Shown here: positions 1-8,302 of the stretch, in pieces
How positions within the stretch are numbered: the first letter of the stretch is position 1
Layout of the letters: each line of letters starts with the position of its first letter
Assembly (NCBI GenBank): GCA_964540815.1
Contig: CAZIOH010000093.1
Span: 1 to 27,901, forward strand
Reading direction: 5' to 3'
Length of the DNA stretch: 27,901 nt
Source: CAZIOH01 sp964540815
GTDB lineage: Bacteria > Myxococcota_A > Polyangia > Fen-1088
Program-made: the position numbers and the translations under genes
The notes under the pieces: model-generated
Databases searched by the model: none
Told to the model about the DNA's origin: nothing
The model's input: only the letters and a program-made list of their open reading frames with translations

Positions 1-1
1 A

Positions 2-157
2 CTGGCCGCACCTGCCGCGCCGGCGCCACCACCTCCGAGCGCGTCCGCGCCGGCCCCGAGCCCCGGGGCCGCGGGCGCCCGGCGCTCGAAGAAGCGGCCG
101 GAGGGTCCCCTTCCCCGTGCCACGGCGATCCCGAGCGACCTCGAGAGTCCGTTTTGA
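2..157 (+). CDS. C-terminal tail of an unidentified upstream protein (partial)
   Basis: An open frame enters the window at base 2 and stops with TGA at 155-157. The visible 51 residues are a low-complexity Ala/Pro/Ser stretch followed by a basic patch (RRSKKRPEG) and end in SDLESPF. No catalytic domain is visible, so the product cannot be named. Pro/Ala-rich tails with basic patches are common at the ends of myxobacterial Ser/Thr kinases and other multidomain envelope proteins, but that is only analogy. The stop overlaps the TTG start of the next gene by 3 nt, which suggests one transcription unit with translational coupling. The reading frame is supported mainly by this overlap and by codon usage rich in G or C at third positions. 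Confidence 0.55.
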   Translation: MAAPAAPAPPPPSASAPAPSPGAAGARRSKKRPEGPLPRATAIPSDLESPF

Positions 158-2805
158 GTGGGGGGCTCCGGCGCCGAGGTCGCAACCCACCTGTCGGGCC
201 GCGCGTGCCGGCGCTGGCGCTGGCGCTGGCGGCGCTGGTCGCTCCGGGATGCGCGAGCCTGCCGGATCTGGCCGCGGGCACCTGCGGCAACCACGTGGTA
301 GAGGCCAACGAGGACTGTGACGGGTTCGCCCCGGACGCCACGTCGGTGTGCATCGAGAAGGGCGCCGTGGGGCAGTGTCACCTCGACTGTGCGCCCCGCG
401 CGGACGGCAGCCGCCCGTCGTGCCCTGCGGGCTGGGGCTGTGGCGTGCAGGGGCTCTGTCGTCCCCCCACCGGGGAGTTCGAAGTGTCGCCGGAGCTGGC
501 GGTCGGGGGCGCGTCGCTGCTCATGACCGGGGACTTCGACGGCGATGGCCGGGCCGAGGTGGTCGATCTCGAGACGCCCGGGATCCGCGGGATCACCAAG
601 CTGCGCTTGCACTACTTCGACGGCGCCGGCAACCCCGGCGAGACGCGCGCCTTCCCGAAGCCGCTCTACGCGCCGGTCATCACCCGATCCTCCGGGACGG
701 GGAAGAGCAACATCGTCTTCTGCGACGCGCGCTTCTCGGTCAGCGTCCTGCTCGGCCAGAGCGATCGCGGCTTCGTGCCCGAGGCGTTCAGCTCCTACCG
801 CCTGAGCGGGGCTCTGGTCCGCATGATCGCGGTGCGGGATCTCCCGATCGGCGACGCCAGCGCGGTCGTGGTCTTGACCACCATCGCGGGCGTGCCGGGC
901 TTCTACGTGTTCGATCAGGGCAGCAGCCTCCGCCATCAGGGCGATCTGCCCGGTCCGCTCGAAGCGCTGGTCGGCGATCCGGTCACCGGGGACGTGATCG
1001 AGGATCCCGCGACCTCGCCCTGCCGGGAGCTGGTCCTCGCCCTCCGGGGTGCAACCGCCTTCTCCATGGTCGACACGTGCACCCGCGGCGCGGACGGTGG
1101 CGACGTCGTCTGGCGCGACGCCGTCGTCGCCTCGACCATCACGCTCGATCCACCCGTGCCCATCGACGCGGCGCCCATGCTGGTCGACCTGAATGGAGAT
1201 GGCCACCTCGACGTCCTGGTCGGCGCGGGCGGCAAGCCCTACGTGGCTCGGGGCGACGGGCGCGCCCTCACCGCCACCGCGGTCCCGTACCGGCTCGAGC
1301 TCGCCAACCCGCAGGCCATGTCGCCCGACATCCCCATGCCCCTCGCGGCCGGGGACGTCACCGGGGATGGGGTGGTGGACTTCGTGCTGGCGGACGGCCT
1401 GCTGGTCTCGATGCCCGCGCCGAGCGGAGCCGGACCCCCGGTCTATGCCCCGGTCACGTTGCTCGACCCCGCGCACTGGACCACCGCGCGCATCGCGGAT
1501 CTCAATGGCAACGGGAAGCCCGACGTGGTCGCGGCGTCGAGCGACCGTCTCGGCATCGACTTCTTCAACGGGACCGGAACCCCGAACCTGCTCCCCTTCA
1601 GCCTTCCGACCAGCGGCACGGTGGCATATCTCGCCGCCACCGATCTCGACGGAGATCTCATCGACGATCTGGCGTTCGTCGAGTCCGCCGGCGCCGAGAC
1701 CGAGCGCGACACCCTGCGCGTGGCCTTTGGCAACCCGAACGGCGCGCCCGGGTCGGCGGTCCCGGTCGCCCGGATCGAGCACATCGAGCAGCTCGGCGTC
1801 CTGCGCGAATTCGGGCGCGGCAACCTGATCGTGGCGTCCACGGAGACCGGCCCCGCGGGCCAGGCCTCGGCGCTTGCGGTGCTCGCGGGCAGCGGCGATC
1901 GGCTGCCCTTCGCGCCTTACCGGCTGATCGGCGTCTCGCCGGCGGGGATGCTCACCGAATCGTCCGCCGTCGGCGTCACGGTGGGCGCGTTCTCCGGCGG
2001 CGGACGTGACCAGGTGATGGCGCTCGCGACGCAAGGCAATCCCGAGCTCGACGACTACCGGTTCTGGCTCCTGCCCGGCCTGCAGAACTCCGATGGTCGG
2101 GCCGTGGATCTCGGCGGTCACCTCGATCCGCGCCTGCAGCCCCTGTACCTGGCTGGCCCGGGGCCGGATCCGGCGACGGGGATGGGGGCCGATCTCGGGG
2201 TCAGCCTGGTTGGCGGCTCGGCCGATCTGGACGGGGACGGGAGGTCCGAGGCGCTGTGGATGATGGCGGCGGACGACACGACCCACTGCGGGCTGCTGAT
2301 CGTCGATGCCCCCGCCAGTGATGGCGAGTCGTCGGAGATCGCCATGCGCGACCCCGTCGTCGTCGACGCCCCTTGCCAGCACGGGCAACTCCTGCCGGTC
2401 GACGCCGACGGCGATGGCCACGTCGACGTCGCGCTGCTGACGGGCGCCGCCGGGCAGGCCGAGCGCCAGCTCCTGGTCCTGTGGAACGACGGCGCCGGGG
2501 GGCTCGATCGCGACCACGTCACGACCGTGCTCGGGGCTGGGGAGCTGCCCCCCGGCCAGTTCACGGTGCTGCCGGCGACGACCAGCCGGCCTCTCGGCTT
2601 CGCCTACGTCACCGACCGCGGCGTGTTCCGGGTGACCGCCACCCGGAGAGGGGCCCGCGAGTTTGGTCCCCCCGAGGTGCTGGCCGAGATGCCGCAGGGC
2701 ACCGGGATCGTGGCCGCCGACGTCGACGGCGACGGCGTGCCGGATCTGGCGGTGGCGGCCGCGGGCAATCTGCGCGTGCTGAAAGCGAAGCTGGCCTCAC
2801 CATGA
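154..2805 (+). CDS. FG-GAP/VCBS repeat lipoprotein
   Basis: An 883-residue exported protein, predicted to be membrane-anchored through lipidation. The N terminus has an Arg-rich n-region, a Leu/Ala core (residues 19-30) and a lipobox-like APGC, with Cys33 as the likely lipidated residue. A Cys-rich segment follows (about 43-105), beginning with CGNHVVEANEDCD, which resembles the CGNGxxExGExCD motif of myxobacterial Cys-rich repeats. From about residue 110 on there are repeated DxDGDGxxD-type calcium-binding loops near residues 128, 345, 402, 449, 497, 691, 750 and 856. These mark FG-GAP/VCBS blades of an integrin-alpha-like beta-propeller. The family is usually extracellular and binds ligands or other surface proteins; no enzyme motif is visible. 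The TTG start was chosen because it overlaps the upstream stop and gives a positively charged n-region; GTG at 205 is an alternative. The stop overlaps the next ATG by 4 nt. Substrate or partner is unknown. Confidence 0.85.
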   Translation: MSGGLRRRGRNPPVGPRVPALALALAALVAPGCASLPDLAAGTCGNHVVEANEDCDGFAPDATSVCIEKGAVGQCHLDCAPRADGSRPSCPAGWGCGVQGLCRPPTGEFEVSPELAVGGASLLMTGDFDGDGRAEVVDLETPGIRGITKLRLHYFDGAGNPGETRAFPKPLYAPVITRSSGTGKSNIVFCDARFSVSVLLGQSDRGFVPEAFSSYRLSGALVRMIAVRDLPIGDASAVVVLTTIAGVPGFYVFDQGSSLRHQGDLPGPLEALVGDPVTGDVIEDPATSPCRELVLALRGATAFSMVDTCTRGADGGDVVWRDAVVASTITLDPPVPIDAAPMLVDLNGDGHLDVLVGAGGKPYVARGDGRALTATAVPYRLELANPQAMSPDIPMPLAAGDVTGDGVVDFVLADGLLVSMPAPSGAGPPVYAPVTLLDPAHWTTARIADLNGNGKPDVVAASSDRLGIDFFNGTGTPNLLPFSLPTSGTVAYLAATDLDGDLIDDLAFVESAGAETERDTLRVAFGNPNGAPGSAVPVARIEHIEQLGVLREFGRGNLIVASTETGPAGQASALAVLAGSGDRLPFAPYRLIGVSPAGMLTESSAVGVTVGAFSGGGRDQVMALATQGNPELDDYRFWLLPGLQNSDGRAVDLGGHLDPRLQPLYLAGPGPDPATGMGADLGVSLVGGSADLDGDGRSEALWMMAADDTTHCGLLIVDAPASDGESSEIAMRDPVVVDAPCQHGQLLPVDADGDGHVDVALLTGAAGQAERQLLVLWNDGAGGLDRDHVTTVLGAGELPPGQFTVLPATTSRPLGFAYVTDRGVFRVTATRRGAREFGPPEVLAEMPQGTGIVAADVDGDGVPDLAVAAAGNLRVLKAKLASP

Positions 2806-4115
2806 TGTCGCGTCGTGGGCCGACCATCCTGGCGCTGGTCCTCGCCCCTTGGCTGGTGGCGATCGCGTTCGACCGGCCCGCGCGCGCGCAAGAATCGGTC
2901 GAGGTGGAACGCGCCAAGGCGTCCTTCCAGGCTGGCGCGACCGCCTACGCGGCGGGGGACTACCTGGCGGCAATCCAGGCGCTCGACGCGGCCTATGCCC
3001 TCACCCCGTTGCCTGCCATCGCGTTCTCGCTGGCGCAGGCCGAACGCCGGCAGTACTTCGTCGGACACGATCGCGCCCATCTCGAGCGGGCCATCCTGCT
3101 GTACCGCCGGTACATCGATCAGGTGCCGACCGCGGGGAGGCGCGCCGACGCGCTCGATGCGCTGTCGCAGCTCGAGCCGCTGGCGGCCGCGCTGGTCGCC
3201 GGGCAGCTGCGCGCCATGCCGCCTGGCGCAGAGCCTCCCGCGTCACCGGGGAGCCCCGGAAGCCCCGGGTCCGGAGGCGGCTCGTCGCCGCGAGCCACCC
3301 GACTCATGATCACGACCGAGGCTCCCGAGGCGCGGCTTTCCCTCGACGGCGACCCGCCCTCGGCGTCGCCGCTCATCCGGGAGGTCGAGCCCGGGAAGCA
3401 CCGGGTCGACGTCTCTGCCCCAGGCTTCTTCCCCGAGGCGCGCGATCTCCTGGCCGTGGCCGGCGAGCTGATTCCGGTGACCATGTCGTTGCGGGAGCGT
3501 CCGGGGACCCTGGTCGTCTCGACGCCGGCCGATGCCGATCTCTACGTCGATGGGGTCTTCGCGAGCCGTGGCGGCGAGCGGGTGCCCCTGCAACTGTCGC
3601 GGGGCCCACACCGGCTGAGCGTGGCCGAGAAGGGTCACCGGGTCGGGGTCGAGGAGCTCACGCTGGCGGCGGGAGAGAGCCGAGACGTCTCCGTCGCCCT
3701 GCAGGAGACCTGGCAACGTCGCACCGCGCGGGCGCTCTTCATCGGCGGCGGGGTGGCGCTGGGATCGGGGATCCTGTTCGGGGTGCTGGCGGTCGGGGCC
3801 GAGGATCGGGCCCAGGAGTTCCTGCGCAAGCAGGCCATGGGGCCGGTGACGAGCGCGGAGTTGAGCGACTACCACGGCGCCGTCGCCGATCGCGATCGCG
3901 ACCGGCTGGTCGCGGTGATCGGCCTGGCCTCGGCGGCGGGGCTGCTCACCTCCGGCCTGTTCCTTCACGAGACCGATCGACCGGACCCCGAGGATCTGAG
4001 CCCACGGGACGGGAGGCGTCCGCGCCCGCCCGACAGCACGGCGGCGCTGCTCCGCCTCGCGCCCATGCTGCGCGGCCCCGGCTGGATCGGCGCCGAGGTG
4101 GGCGGCAGATTCTAG
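2802..4115 (+). CDS. PEGA-domain envelope protein with helical-repeat N terminus
   Basis: A 437-residue protein. Residues 1-29 are a signal peptide with likely cleavage after ARA. Residues 33-135 are Ala-rich helices resembling TPR units (AxAxYxxGDYxxAI, then AYALTPLPAIAFSLAQAE). A Pro/Gly/Ser linker (about 140-165, with an SPG triplet repeated three times) leads to two PEGA domains, residues 168-230 and 234-300, each with the LxxDGxxx...GxHxVxVxxxG pattern. Two hydrophobic segments (311-332 and 368-388) flank a charged helical stretch. PEGA domains are beta-sandwich modules in surface or periplasmic proteins thought to bind cell-wall or surface components. No catalytic residues are seen. The ATG at 2802 overlaps the upstream TGA by 4 nt, so it is coupled to the FG-GAP gene; ATG at 2805 is an equally possible start. 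The same architecture is frequent near Ser/Thr kinases in Myxococcota (family knowledge). The exact role is unknown. Confidence 0.85.
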   Translation: MMSRRGPTILALVLAPWLVAIAFDRPARAQESVEVERAKASFQAGATAYAAGDYLAAIQALDAAYALTPLPAIAFSLAQAERRQYFVGHDRAHLERAILLYRRYIDQVPTAGRRADALDALSQLEPLAAALVAGQLRAMPPGAEPPASPGSPGSPGSGGGSSPRATRLMITTEAPEARLSLDGDPPSASPLIREVEPGKHRVDVSAPGFFPEARDLLAVAGELIPVTMSLRERPGTLVVSTPADADLYVDGVFASRGGERVPLQLSRGPHRLSVAEKGHRVGVEELTLAAGESRDVSVALQETWQRRTARALFIGGGVALGSGILFGVLAVGAEDRAQEFLRKQAMGPVTSAELSDYHGAVADRDRDRLVAVIGLASAAGLLTSGLFLHETDRPDPEDLSPRDGRRPRPPDSTAALLRLAPMLRGPGWIGAEVGGRF

Positions 4116-4128
4116 ACGAGAGGAAGAG

Positions 4129-4172
4129 GAGGGCGCGCTCGCTGGCCCTCTGGATCCGCCCGGAACCCGGGC
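4129..4172. terminator. Hairpin pair between convergent genes, possible bidirectional terminator
   Basis: The 87-bp gap between the convergent PEGA and histidine kinase genes holds two GC stems. GAGGGC (4129-4134) pairs with GCCCTC (4145-4150) over a 10-nt loop, and GCCCGG (4158-4163) pairs with CCGGGC (4167-4172) over a 3-nt loop. There is no T-tract on either side, which is usual in very high G+C genomes. Stems of this size can arise by chance at this composition. Confidence 0.35.
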
Positions 4173-4202
4173 ATTCCCCGACCGGCCCCGTCCCTTGACG
4201 CA

Positions 4203-5393
4203 CTATGCGCGGGTCAGGGTCAGTCGCACCCGGCTGCTCCCGGGGGCGCCTGACGCCGCACCTTCTCGATCGGGTAGCCACACGCTGACGGCCATGCCGC
4301 CTCCCTCGCGGCGGGCGAGGCCGAGCCTCCCCTGGTGCAGCTCGACGATCTCCCGGGAGAGCGCCAGGCCGAGCCCGTTGCCGGTCGGCTTGGTCGTGAA
4401 GAAGGGCAGGAAGATGTTCTGCATCACCTCGTCCGGGATTCCGGGTCCGCGATCGAGGACCGTGATCCGGCAACCGCCCTCCGGCGGGGCCTCGATTGCC
4501 AGCTCCACCTCGTTCGTCGGCCCGCCCACCTCGTGCGCGTTCTTGATGAGGTTGATGAGCACCTGCTGGATCTGCGCACGATCGAAGTGGCCCGGGCGGC
4601 CGGGTGGCTCCCCGATCCTGAGGTCGGGCCAGAAGCCGCGCAGGCCCTCGAGGAAAGGGCCCCAGGGAACCGACACCGGCTGGGGGGCCGGGAGCTTGGC
4701 CAGCCTGGCGTAACCGTCGAGGAAGGTCTGCAGGTGCAGCGCCCGCTCCTGGATGGTGTCGAAGACCGTCGCCAGCTTGGGCAGGTGCTCGGGGCGCTGC
4801 AGGATGATCTTGGCGGACCCGACCAGGGACGAGATGGGCCCGAGAGAATTGTTGATCTCGTGGCTGATGATGCGAATGACCTTCTTCAGGCTGACCACCT
4901 CGTGGCGGTTGATCTCCTGGGTGAGGCTGCGCACGGCGATCAGCGTCTGACCGTCTGCCAGCCGGCGCCGCGACAGGTGAAAGGTCTCGCGCCCACCGTC
5001 GCCGTCCACGCTGAAGAGCTCGTCGCCCTCCGCCAGCAGGGCCCGCCGCAGCGAGACCGGGGCCTGCGCGATCATCGACAGAAAATTCTGTCCCTCCACC
5101 GCCGCCCCGTCGAAGAACAGATCGCGCGCGGCGCGGTTGGTGAAGGCGATGTCGCCCGAGTCGGCAAAGAGCAGCATGGCCACCGGGGTGGTCTCCACCA
5201 CCGTGCGCAGCACGGTCTCCCGCCGCTCCACCGTCCCGCGCTGCGCCCCGAGCTCGGCCTCGAGCGCGGCGGCTCGCCGCACCGCCCCGTCTCGGGCCCG
5301 CCGCGCCCCGCGCGCGAGCCAGCCCGCCACGCCGACGCCGACGAGGGCCAGGCCGGCGAGCGCCGTCGCGAAAGAGGTCACGACCTCGGACAT
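4203..5393 (-). CDS. PAS-domain sensor histidine kinase, NtrB/NtrY-like
   Basis: A 396-residue membrane kinase that should autophosphorylate on histidine and pass the phosphate to a response regulator. There is one N-terminal membrane segment (about 8-26), then a coiled-coil-like Arg/Ala/Glu stretch (30-58) and a PAS domain (about 59-160; ETTPVAMLLFADSGDIAFTN is typical). The HisKA helix carries the H-box SHEINNSLGPI with phospho-acceptor His178. The HATPase part has the N-box LINLIKNAHE (Asn285), the G1 box DRGPGIP (314-320), the F-box FLPFFTTK and the G2 box GNGLGL. The ATG at 5393 was chosen because it starts just before the membrane helix; GTG at 5399 is in frame two codons earlier and upstream extensions look non-coding. 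With only a short N terminus outside the membrane, it probably senses through the cytoplasmic PAS domain. No response regulator lies nearby, so it is an orphan in this window. It is divergent from the acyltransferase gene. Confidence 0.9.
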   Translation of the reverse strand: MSEVVTSFATALAGLALVGVGVAGWLARGARRARDGAVRRAAALEAELGAQRGTVERRETVLRTVVETTPVAMLLFADSGDIAFTNRAARDLFFDGAAVEGQNFLSMIAQAPVSLRRALLAEGDELFSVDGDGGRETFHLSRRRLADGQTLIAVRSLTQEINRHEVVSLKKVIRIISHEINNSLGPISSLVGSAKIILQRPEHLPKLATVFDTIQERALHLQTFLDGYARLAKLPAPQPVSVPWGPFLEGLRGFWPDLRIGEPPGRPGHFDRAQIQQVLINLIKNAHEVGGPTNEVELAIEAPPEGGCRITVLDRGPGIPDEVMQNIFLPFFTTKPTGNGLGLALSREIVELHQGRLGLARREGGGMAVSVWLPDREGAASGAPGSSRVRLTLTRA

Positions 5394-5447
5394 GTCCACC
5401 GGGAGCGAGCGTAGCCGACCGGGCACACCCGGACCACCCCGCTCCTC

Positions 5448-5493
5448 GCTGGCCCACCTCGCCGGCCCACCTGGCTGGCCCGCCTGGCTGGCC
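5448..5493. repeat. 13-bp tandem repeat, 3.5 copies, in a divergent promoter region
   Basis: Three full units and one half unit follow each other without gaps: GCTGGCCCACCTC (5448), GCCGGCCCACCTG (5461), GCTGGCCCGCCTG (5474) and GCTGGCC (5487). Units differ by one or two bases. The array occupies the 133-bp gap between the histidine kinase start (5393, - strand) and the acyltransferase start (5527, + strand). It could be a slipped-strand repeat or a multi-site operator; neither can be shown from sequence alone. Confidence 0.7.
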
Positions 5494-5526
5494 AATGAAC
5501 GGATGGGAGCGTACCTTGGGGAACCC

Positions 5527-6573
5527 ATGCAAACCCACGCGTCTTCCGGTGCTCGGGAGCGTCCGGGTTTCGACGGCCTGGATTGCCGGCCCTGGGCGGA
5601 GCTGGGGGCCGCGGACTGGGAGGCGTGGCAGTCCATCGTCGATGCCAACCCCGAGCTGCAGAGCCCCTTCTTCTCGGCGGCCTTCGCGCGGATCGTGGGC
5701 CGAAGCTCGGACGACGTGTGGGTGGGCCGCCTGTGGGCGCACGGAGAGATCGTGGGGTTCTTCCCGTTTCACCGTCGCCGATTCGGCGTCGCGCACCCCC
5801 TCGGCCGCGGCCTGTCCGACCACCACGGGGTGATCGCCGGCGCGCGCCTGAAGCTCGAGCCCCGCGAGCTTCTTCGTCGCTGCCGGTTGCGGGCCTTCGA
5901 GTTCCATCACCTGCTCGCCGCGCAGACGTCCTTCTGCCCGTACGCGTCTGCCCACGCCGGATCGCCGATCGTCGATCTCGGGGCCGGGTTCGCCGAGTAC
6001 CGGAGACGGGTCGATGGACGGTCGTCGATCTGGTCCAAGGTGGAGGCGGCTCGGCGCCGGCTGGAGCGCGCGGCCGGTCCGGTGCGGGTCGAGCTCGACT
6101 GCCGCGAGCGGCGCCTGCTGGAGCTGATGCGGTCCCTGAAATCGGCCCAGTACCATCGGACCGGCGGCCGGGACATCTTCACCGATGCGTGGACCAGACA
6201 GATCTTGCAGAGGGTGTTCGAGAGCCGAGAGCCCACCTGCGCCGGCCTCCTCTCGGTGCTCTGGGCGGGGGACCGGCCGGTGGCCCTGCACCTCGGGATG
6301 CGGAGCCGTGCCGTGCTCCATTACTGGTTCCCCACTTACGACCCGACCTTCGCGCGCCACTCGCCAGGGTCGATCCTGCTCGCGGATCTGGCCCGGGCGA
6401 GCAGTGACCTCGGCGTCCGGGTGGTGGACCTCGGCAAGGGAGACTCCGCCTACAAGGCCCGCTTCTCGAACGGCGCCATCCCCTTGCTCGAGGGGCGCGT
6501 CGAGCTCTCGTCGGCGATGGCCATCTGGCGGAGGGTCCGTGGTCTCGTCGCCCGCCTCGCCCGCCAGCACTAG
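5527..6573 (+). CDS. CelD/BcsL-like GNAT acyltransferase
   Basis: A 348-residue soluble protein of the GNAT superfamily, Acetyltransf_6 (CelD/BcsL) type, in which two GNAT-like halves pack together. Family hallmarks are NPELQSPFFSAAFARIVG (41-58), a mid-region LxxLKxxQYHRTG (about 200-213), and the C-terminal block HYWFPTYDPTFARHSPG (265-281) followed by LLADLARASSDLG and DLGKGDSAYKARF (301-313). Members are found in polysaccharide loci and are thought to transfer acyl groups from acyl-CoA to sugars or amino sugars; the actual substrate here is not readable. ATG at 5527 was preferred because a purine-rich TTGGGGA lies about 5 nt upstream; ATG at 5503 would add 8 residues. Its neighbours on the right are glycosyltransferases, which fits a role in decorating a surface glycan. 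Its stop lies in a CTAG shared with the convergent gene. Confidence 0.85.
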   Translation: MQTHASSGARERPGFDGLDCRPWAELGAADWEAWQSIVDANPELQSPFFSAAFARIVGRSSDDVWVGRLWAHGEIVGFFPFHRRRFGVAHPLGRGLSDHHGVIAGARLKLEPRELLRRCRLRAFEFHHLLAAQTSFCPYASAHAGSPIVDLGAGFAEYRRRVDGRSSIWSKVEAARRRLERAAGPVRVELDCRERRLLELMRSLKSAQYHRTGGRDIFTDAWTRQILQRVFESREPTCAGLLSVLWAGDRPVALHLGMRSRAVLHYWFPTYDPTFARHSPGSILLADLARASSDLGVRVVDLGKGDSAYKARFSNGAIPLLEGRVELSSAMAIWRRVRGLVARLARQH

Positions 6574-8177
6574 TTTCGCGTGGATGAGTGGCCGACCGGT
6601 CGGGCGGTGACCCGATAGAGGTACAGATTGCTCCACCGCTCGATGGCGCCCTCGCGGCGATCGACCAGCGTGAAGGTGAAGGCCGCCTCGGCGGCGCGAT
6701 CGATCTCGAAGATGGTCCTCGTGGACTGGGAGGACACGAGGTACACCGAGGCGGCGCCCGCCCGGAGGAACACGCTTCGCAGGCCCACCGAGTAGGACGT
6801 CGGAGTGCGGGCTTCGAGCTCCGTGTCCCACCGCAGGAAGGCCACCGATCGGTCGAGCCCCAGGCACGGGAGGGGACGGTCGGTGAAGGCCACCACCGTG
6901 TCCTCGGTCCAGACGTCGGTGACGAGCTCCGCGCCGGGGGGCACCTCCGCGATGAGCTCGCCCACCCTCGGAGCCTCGGAGAAGGCGGCCCGGGCGTCCC
7001 GCGAGACCGCAAACACGCCACCCGCCACCTGCAGCACCAGGAGCACGACGACCACGCCGTGCCCGCCCAGCGCAGACCGACCGGACCGGCCAGGCGGACC
7101 GGACCGACCTTGGCCGATCCGCGTGGCCGGTGTGGGACCGCTGGCCTCGTGGCAGCGCAGCCAGTAGGCCACCAGGAAGCCGATGTAGATGAAGCCGGTG
7201 TAGCGTGCGGTGGTGAGGGGGAAGGTGGCGGCCAGGGCGCAGGTGGCGAGCAGGTTGGCCCCGAAGACCAGCAGGCTGGCTCGGACCGGCCTCAGACAGA
7301 CGAAGGCCCCGAGGACGAGCGCCAGGGAGATGAACGGGATCAGCATCCGGACGGCGCCGTGACCTTCGCCGAGCTCGACCAGGAACTCGGTGTTCCAGAA
7401 GTCGGGCCGCCACCAGGCCGGGATGGGCAGAAAGGCCCGCAGAGGCGCGCGAACGATGGTGTCGAGCTGGCGCGCCGCCTGCCAGGAGCGCACCCAGAAG
7501 CCCGCGTTCATGCCGCTGTCGGCCGGGGGAAAGATGAAGCACGCCGCCGGCAGCATGACGAGGCCGCCGACGAGGAGCTGCAGGGCGACGCCTCGACGCG
7601 CCGCCGCCCCCCGAACCGGGATGCGCAGCAACCAGCCGAGGTGGAGGCTGCCCGCCAGCAGCAGCGCCAGGAGGTGGGTGTTCGACGCCAGGGTGAGGAG
7701 GCCGTAGTAGACGACGATCCGACCCCTGAACGGCCGGCCGAGGAGGACCGCGCACGCCCCGAAGATGAGGAGAACCCCGAGGGCGTAGTTGCGCGCCAGG
7801 GTGCCGTACTCGAACCAGACGTAGTAGCCGAAGGGCAGGAGCGCCTTGACGACGGGGGGAAACGGAGCGGCGAGCAACACGAGGGCCACGACCCCGCCCC
7901 CGATCGCCCACCCGGCCGCCTGCAGGAAGCTCAGGCGGTGGGTGAACCTGGAGATGGCCGAGAGGATGGCGTACCACGCGGGCGGGTGACCCTCGTAGCG
8001 GGTGTTGGCCAACAGCTCACGCCACCCGGAGCTGGCCTTGGCGATGTTCCAGCTGTGAATCTCGTCGCCCCAGAGCTCGTGATGGGCCACCGAGTATCCG
8101 GCCGCGGCCAGGTAGACGACGAGCAGCAACAACGACAACCACCAACGGCGTCGCCCGGGCTCCCGCCCCATGTCCAT
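6570..8177 (-). CDS. GT-C family membrane glycosyltransferase (PMT/ArnT-like)
   Basis: A 535-residue polytopic inner-membrane protein with about ten hydrophobic segments, the first at residues 12-31. The first periplasmic loop has HELWGDEIHSW (33-43), where Asp38/Glu39 match the acidic catalytic motif of GT-C enzymes, and YEGHPPAWY (61-69), a typical second loop motif with His64. The C-terminal 130 residues form a soluble periplasmic domain. Such enzymes transfer a sugar from a polyprenyl-phosphate donor to lipid, protein or glycan on the outer face of the inner membrane. A Gly/Arg/Ser-rich stretch near residues 348-367 (RIGQGRSGPPGRSGR) is an odd loop insertion. ATG at 8177 and ATG at 8171 are both possible starts. 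Donor and acceptor are unknown. The gene is convergent with the acyltransferase and divergent from the GT2-GT4 gene. Confidence 0.85.
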   Translation of the reverse strand: MDMGREPGRRRWWLSLLLLVVYLAAAGYSVAHHELWGDEIHSWNIAKASSGWRELLANTRYEGHPPAWYAILSAISRFTHRLSFLQAAGWAIGGGVVALVLLAAPFPPVVKALLPFGYYVWFEYGTLARNYALGVLLIFGACAVLLGRPFRGRIVVYYGLLTLASNTHLLALLLAGSLHLGWLLRIPVRGAAARRGVALQLLVGGLVMLPAACFIFPPADSGMNAGFWVRSWQAARQLDTIVRAPLRAFLPIPAWWRPDFWNTEFLVELGEGHGAVRMLIPFISLALVLGAFVCLRPVRASLLVFGANLLATCALAATFPLTTARYTGFIYIGFLVAYWLRCHEASGPTPATRIGQGRSGPPGRSGRSALGGHGVVVVLLVLQVAGGVFAVSRDARAAFSEAPRVGELIAEVPPGAELVTDVWTEDTVVAFTDRPLPCLGLDRSVAFLRWDTELEARTPTSYSVGLRSVFLRAGAASVYLVSSQSTRTIFEIDRAAEAAFTFTLVDRREGAIERWSNLYLYRVTARPVGHSSTRN

Positions 8178-8302
8178 GTTAGAAAGGGACCCCGGACGGC
8201 CGAGCCTGCCCCGGTCGCGAGGCGGTCATGCGCTTCATCGTCACCTCCGGCGAGGCTATCAGATCCCGATCCCGCGCTCCCTCTCATCATGACCTGCCCG
8301 CC
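8178..8302. promoter_or_regulatory. Divergent intergenic region between two glycosyltransferase genes
   Basis: The 125 bp between the start codons of the GT-C gene (- strand) and the GT2-GT4 gene (+ strand) must hold promoters for both. An AT-richer island, GGCTATCAGATCC near 8253-8265, is a possible -10 region for the + gene, but no clear -35 partner was found. ATG at 8228 opens an in-frame 25-residue extension of the + strand gene that looks non-coding (Arg/Ser/His-rich, before the Rossmann strand). Confidence 0.35.

Noticed and set aside
5448..5493. CRISPR array
   Set aside because: Units of 13 bp without spacers and no cas genes; it is a simple tandem repeat.
3946..7977. A 1343-codon open frame on the - strand
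   Set aside because: It runs antisense or out of frame through the histidine kinase, acyltransferase and GT-C genes, has Arg/Pro/Gly-rich nonsense composition and no domain. Long shadow frames are expected at this G+C content.
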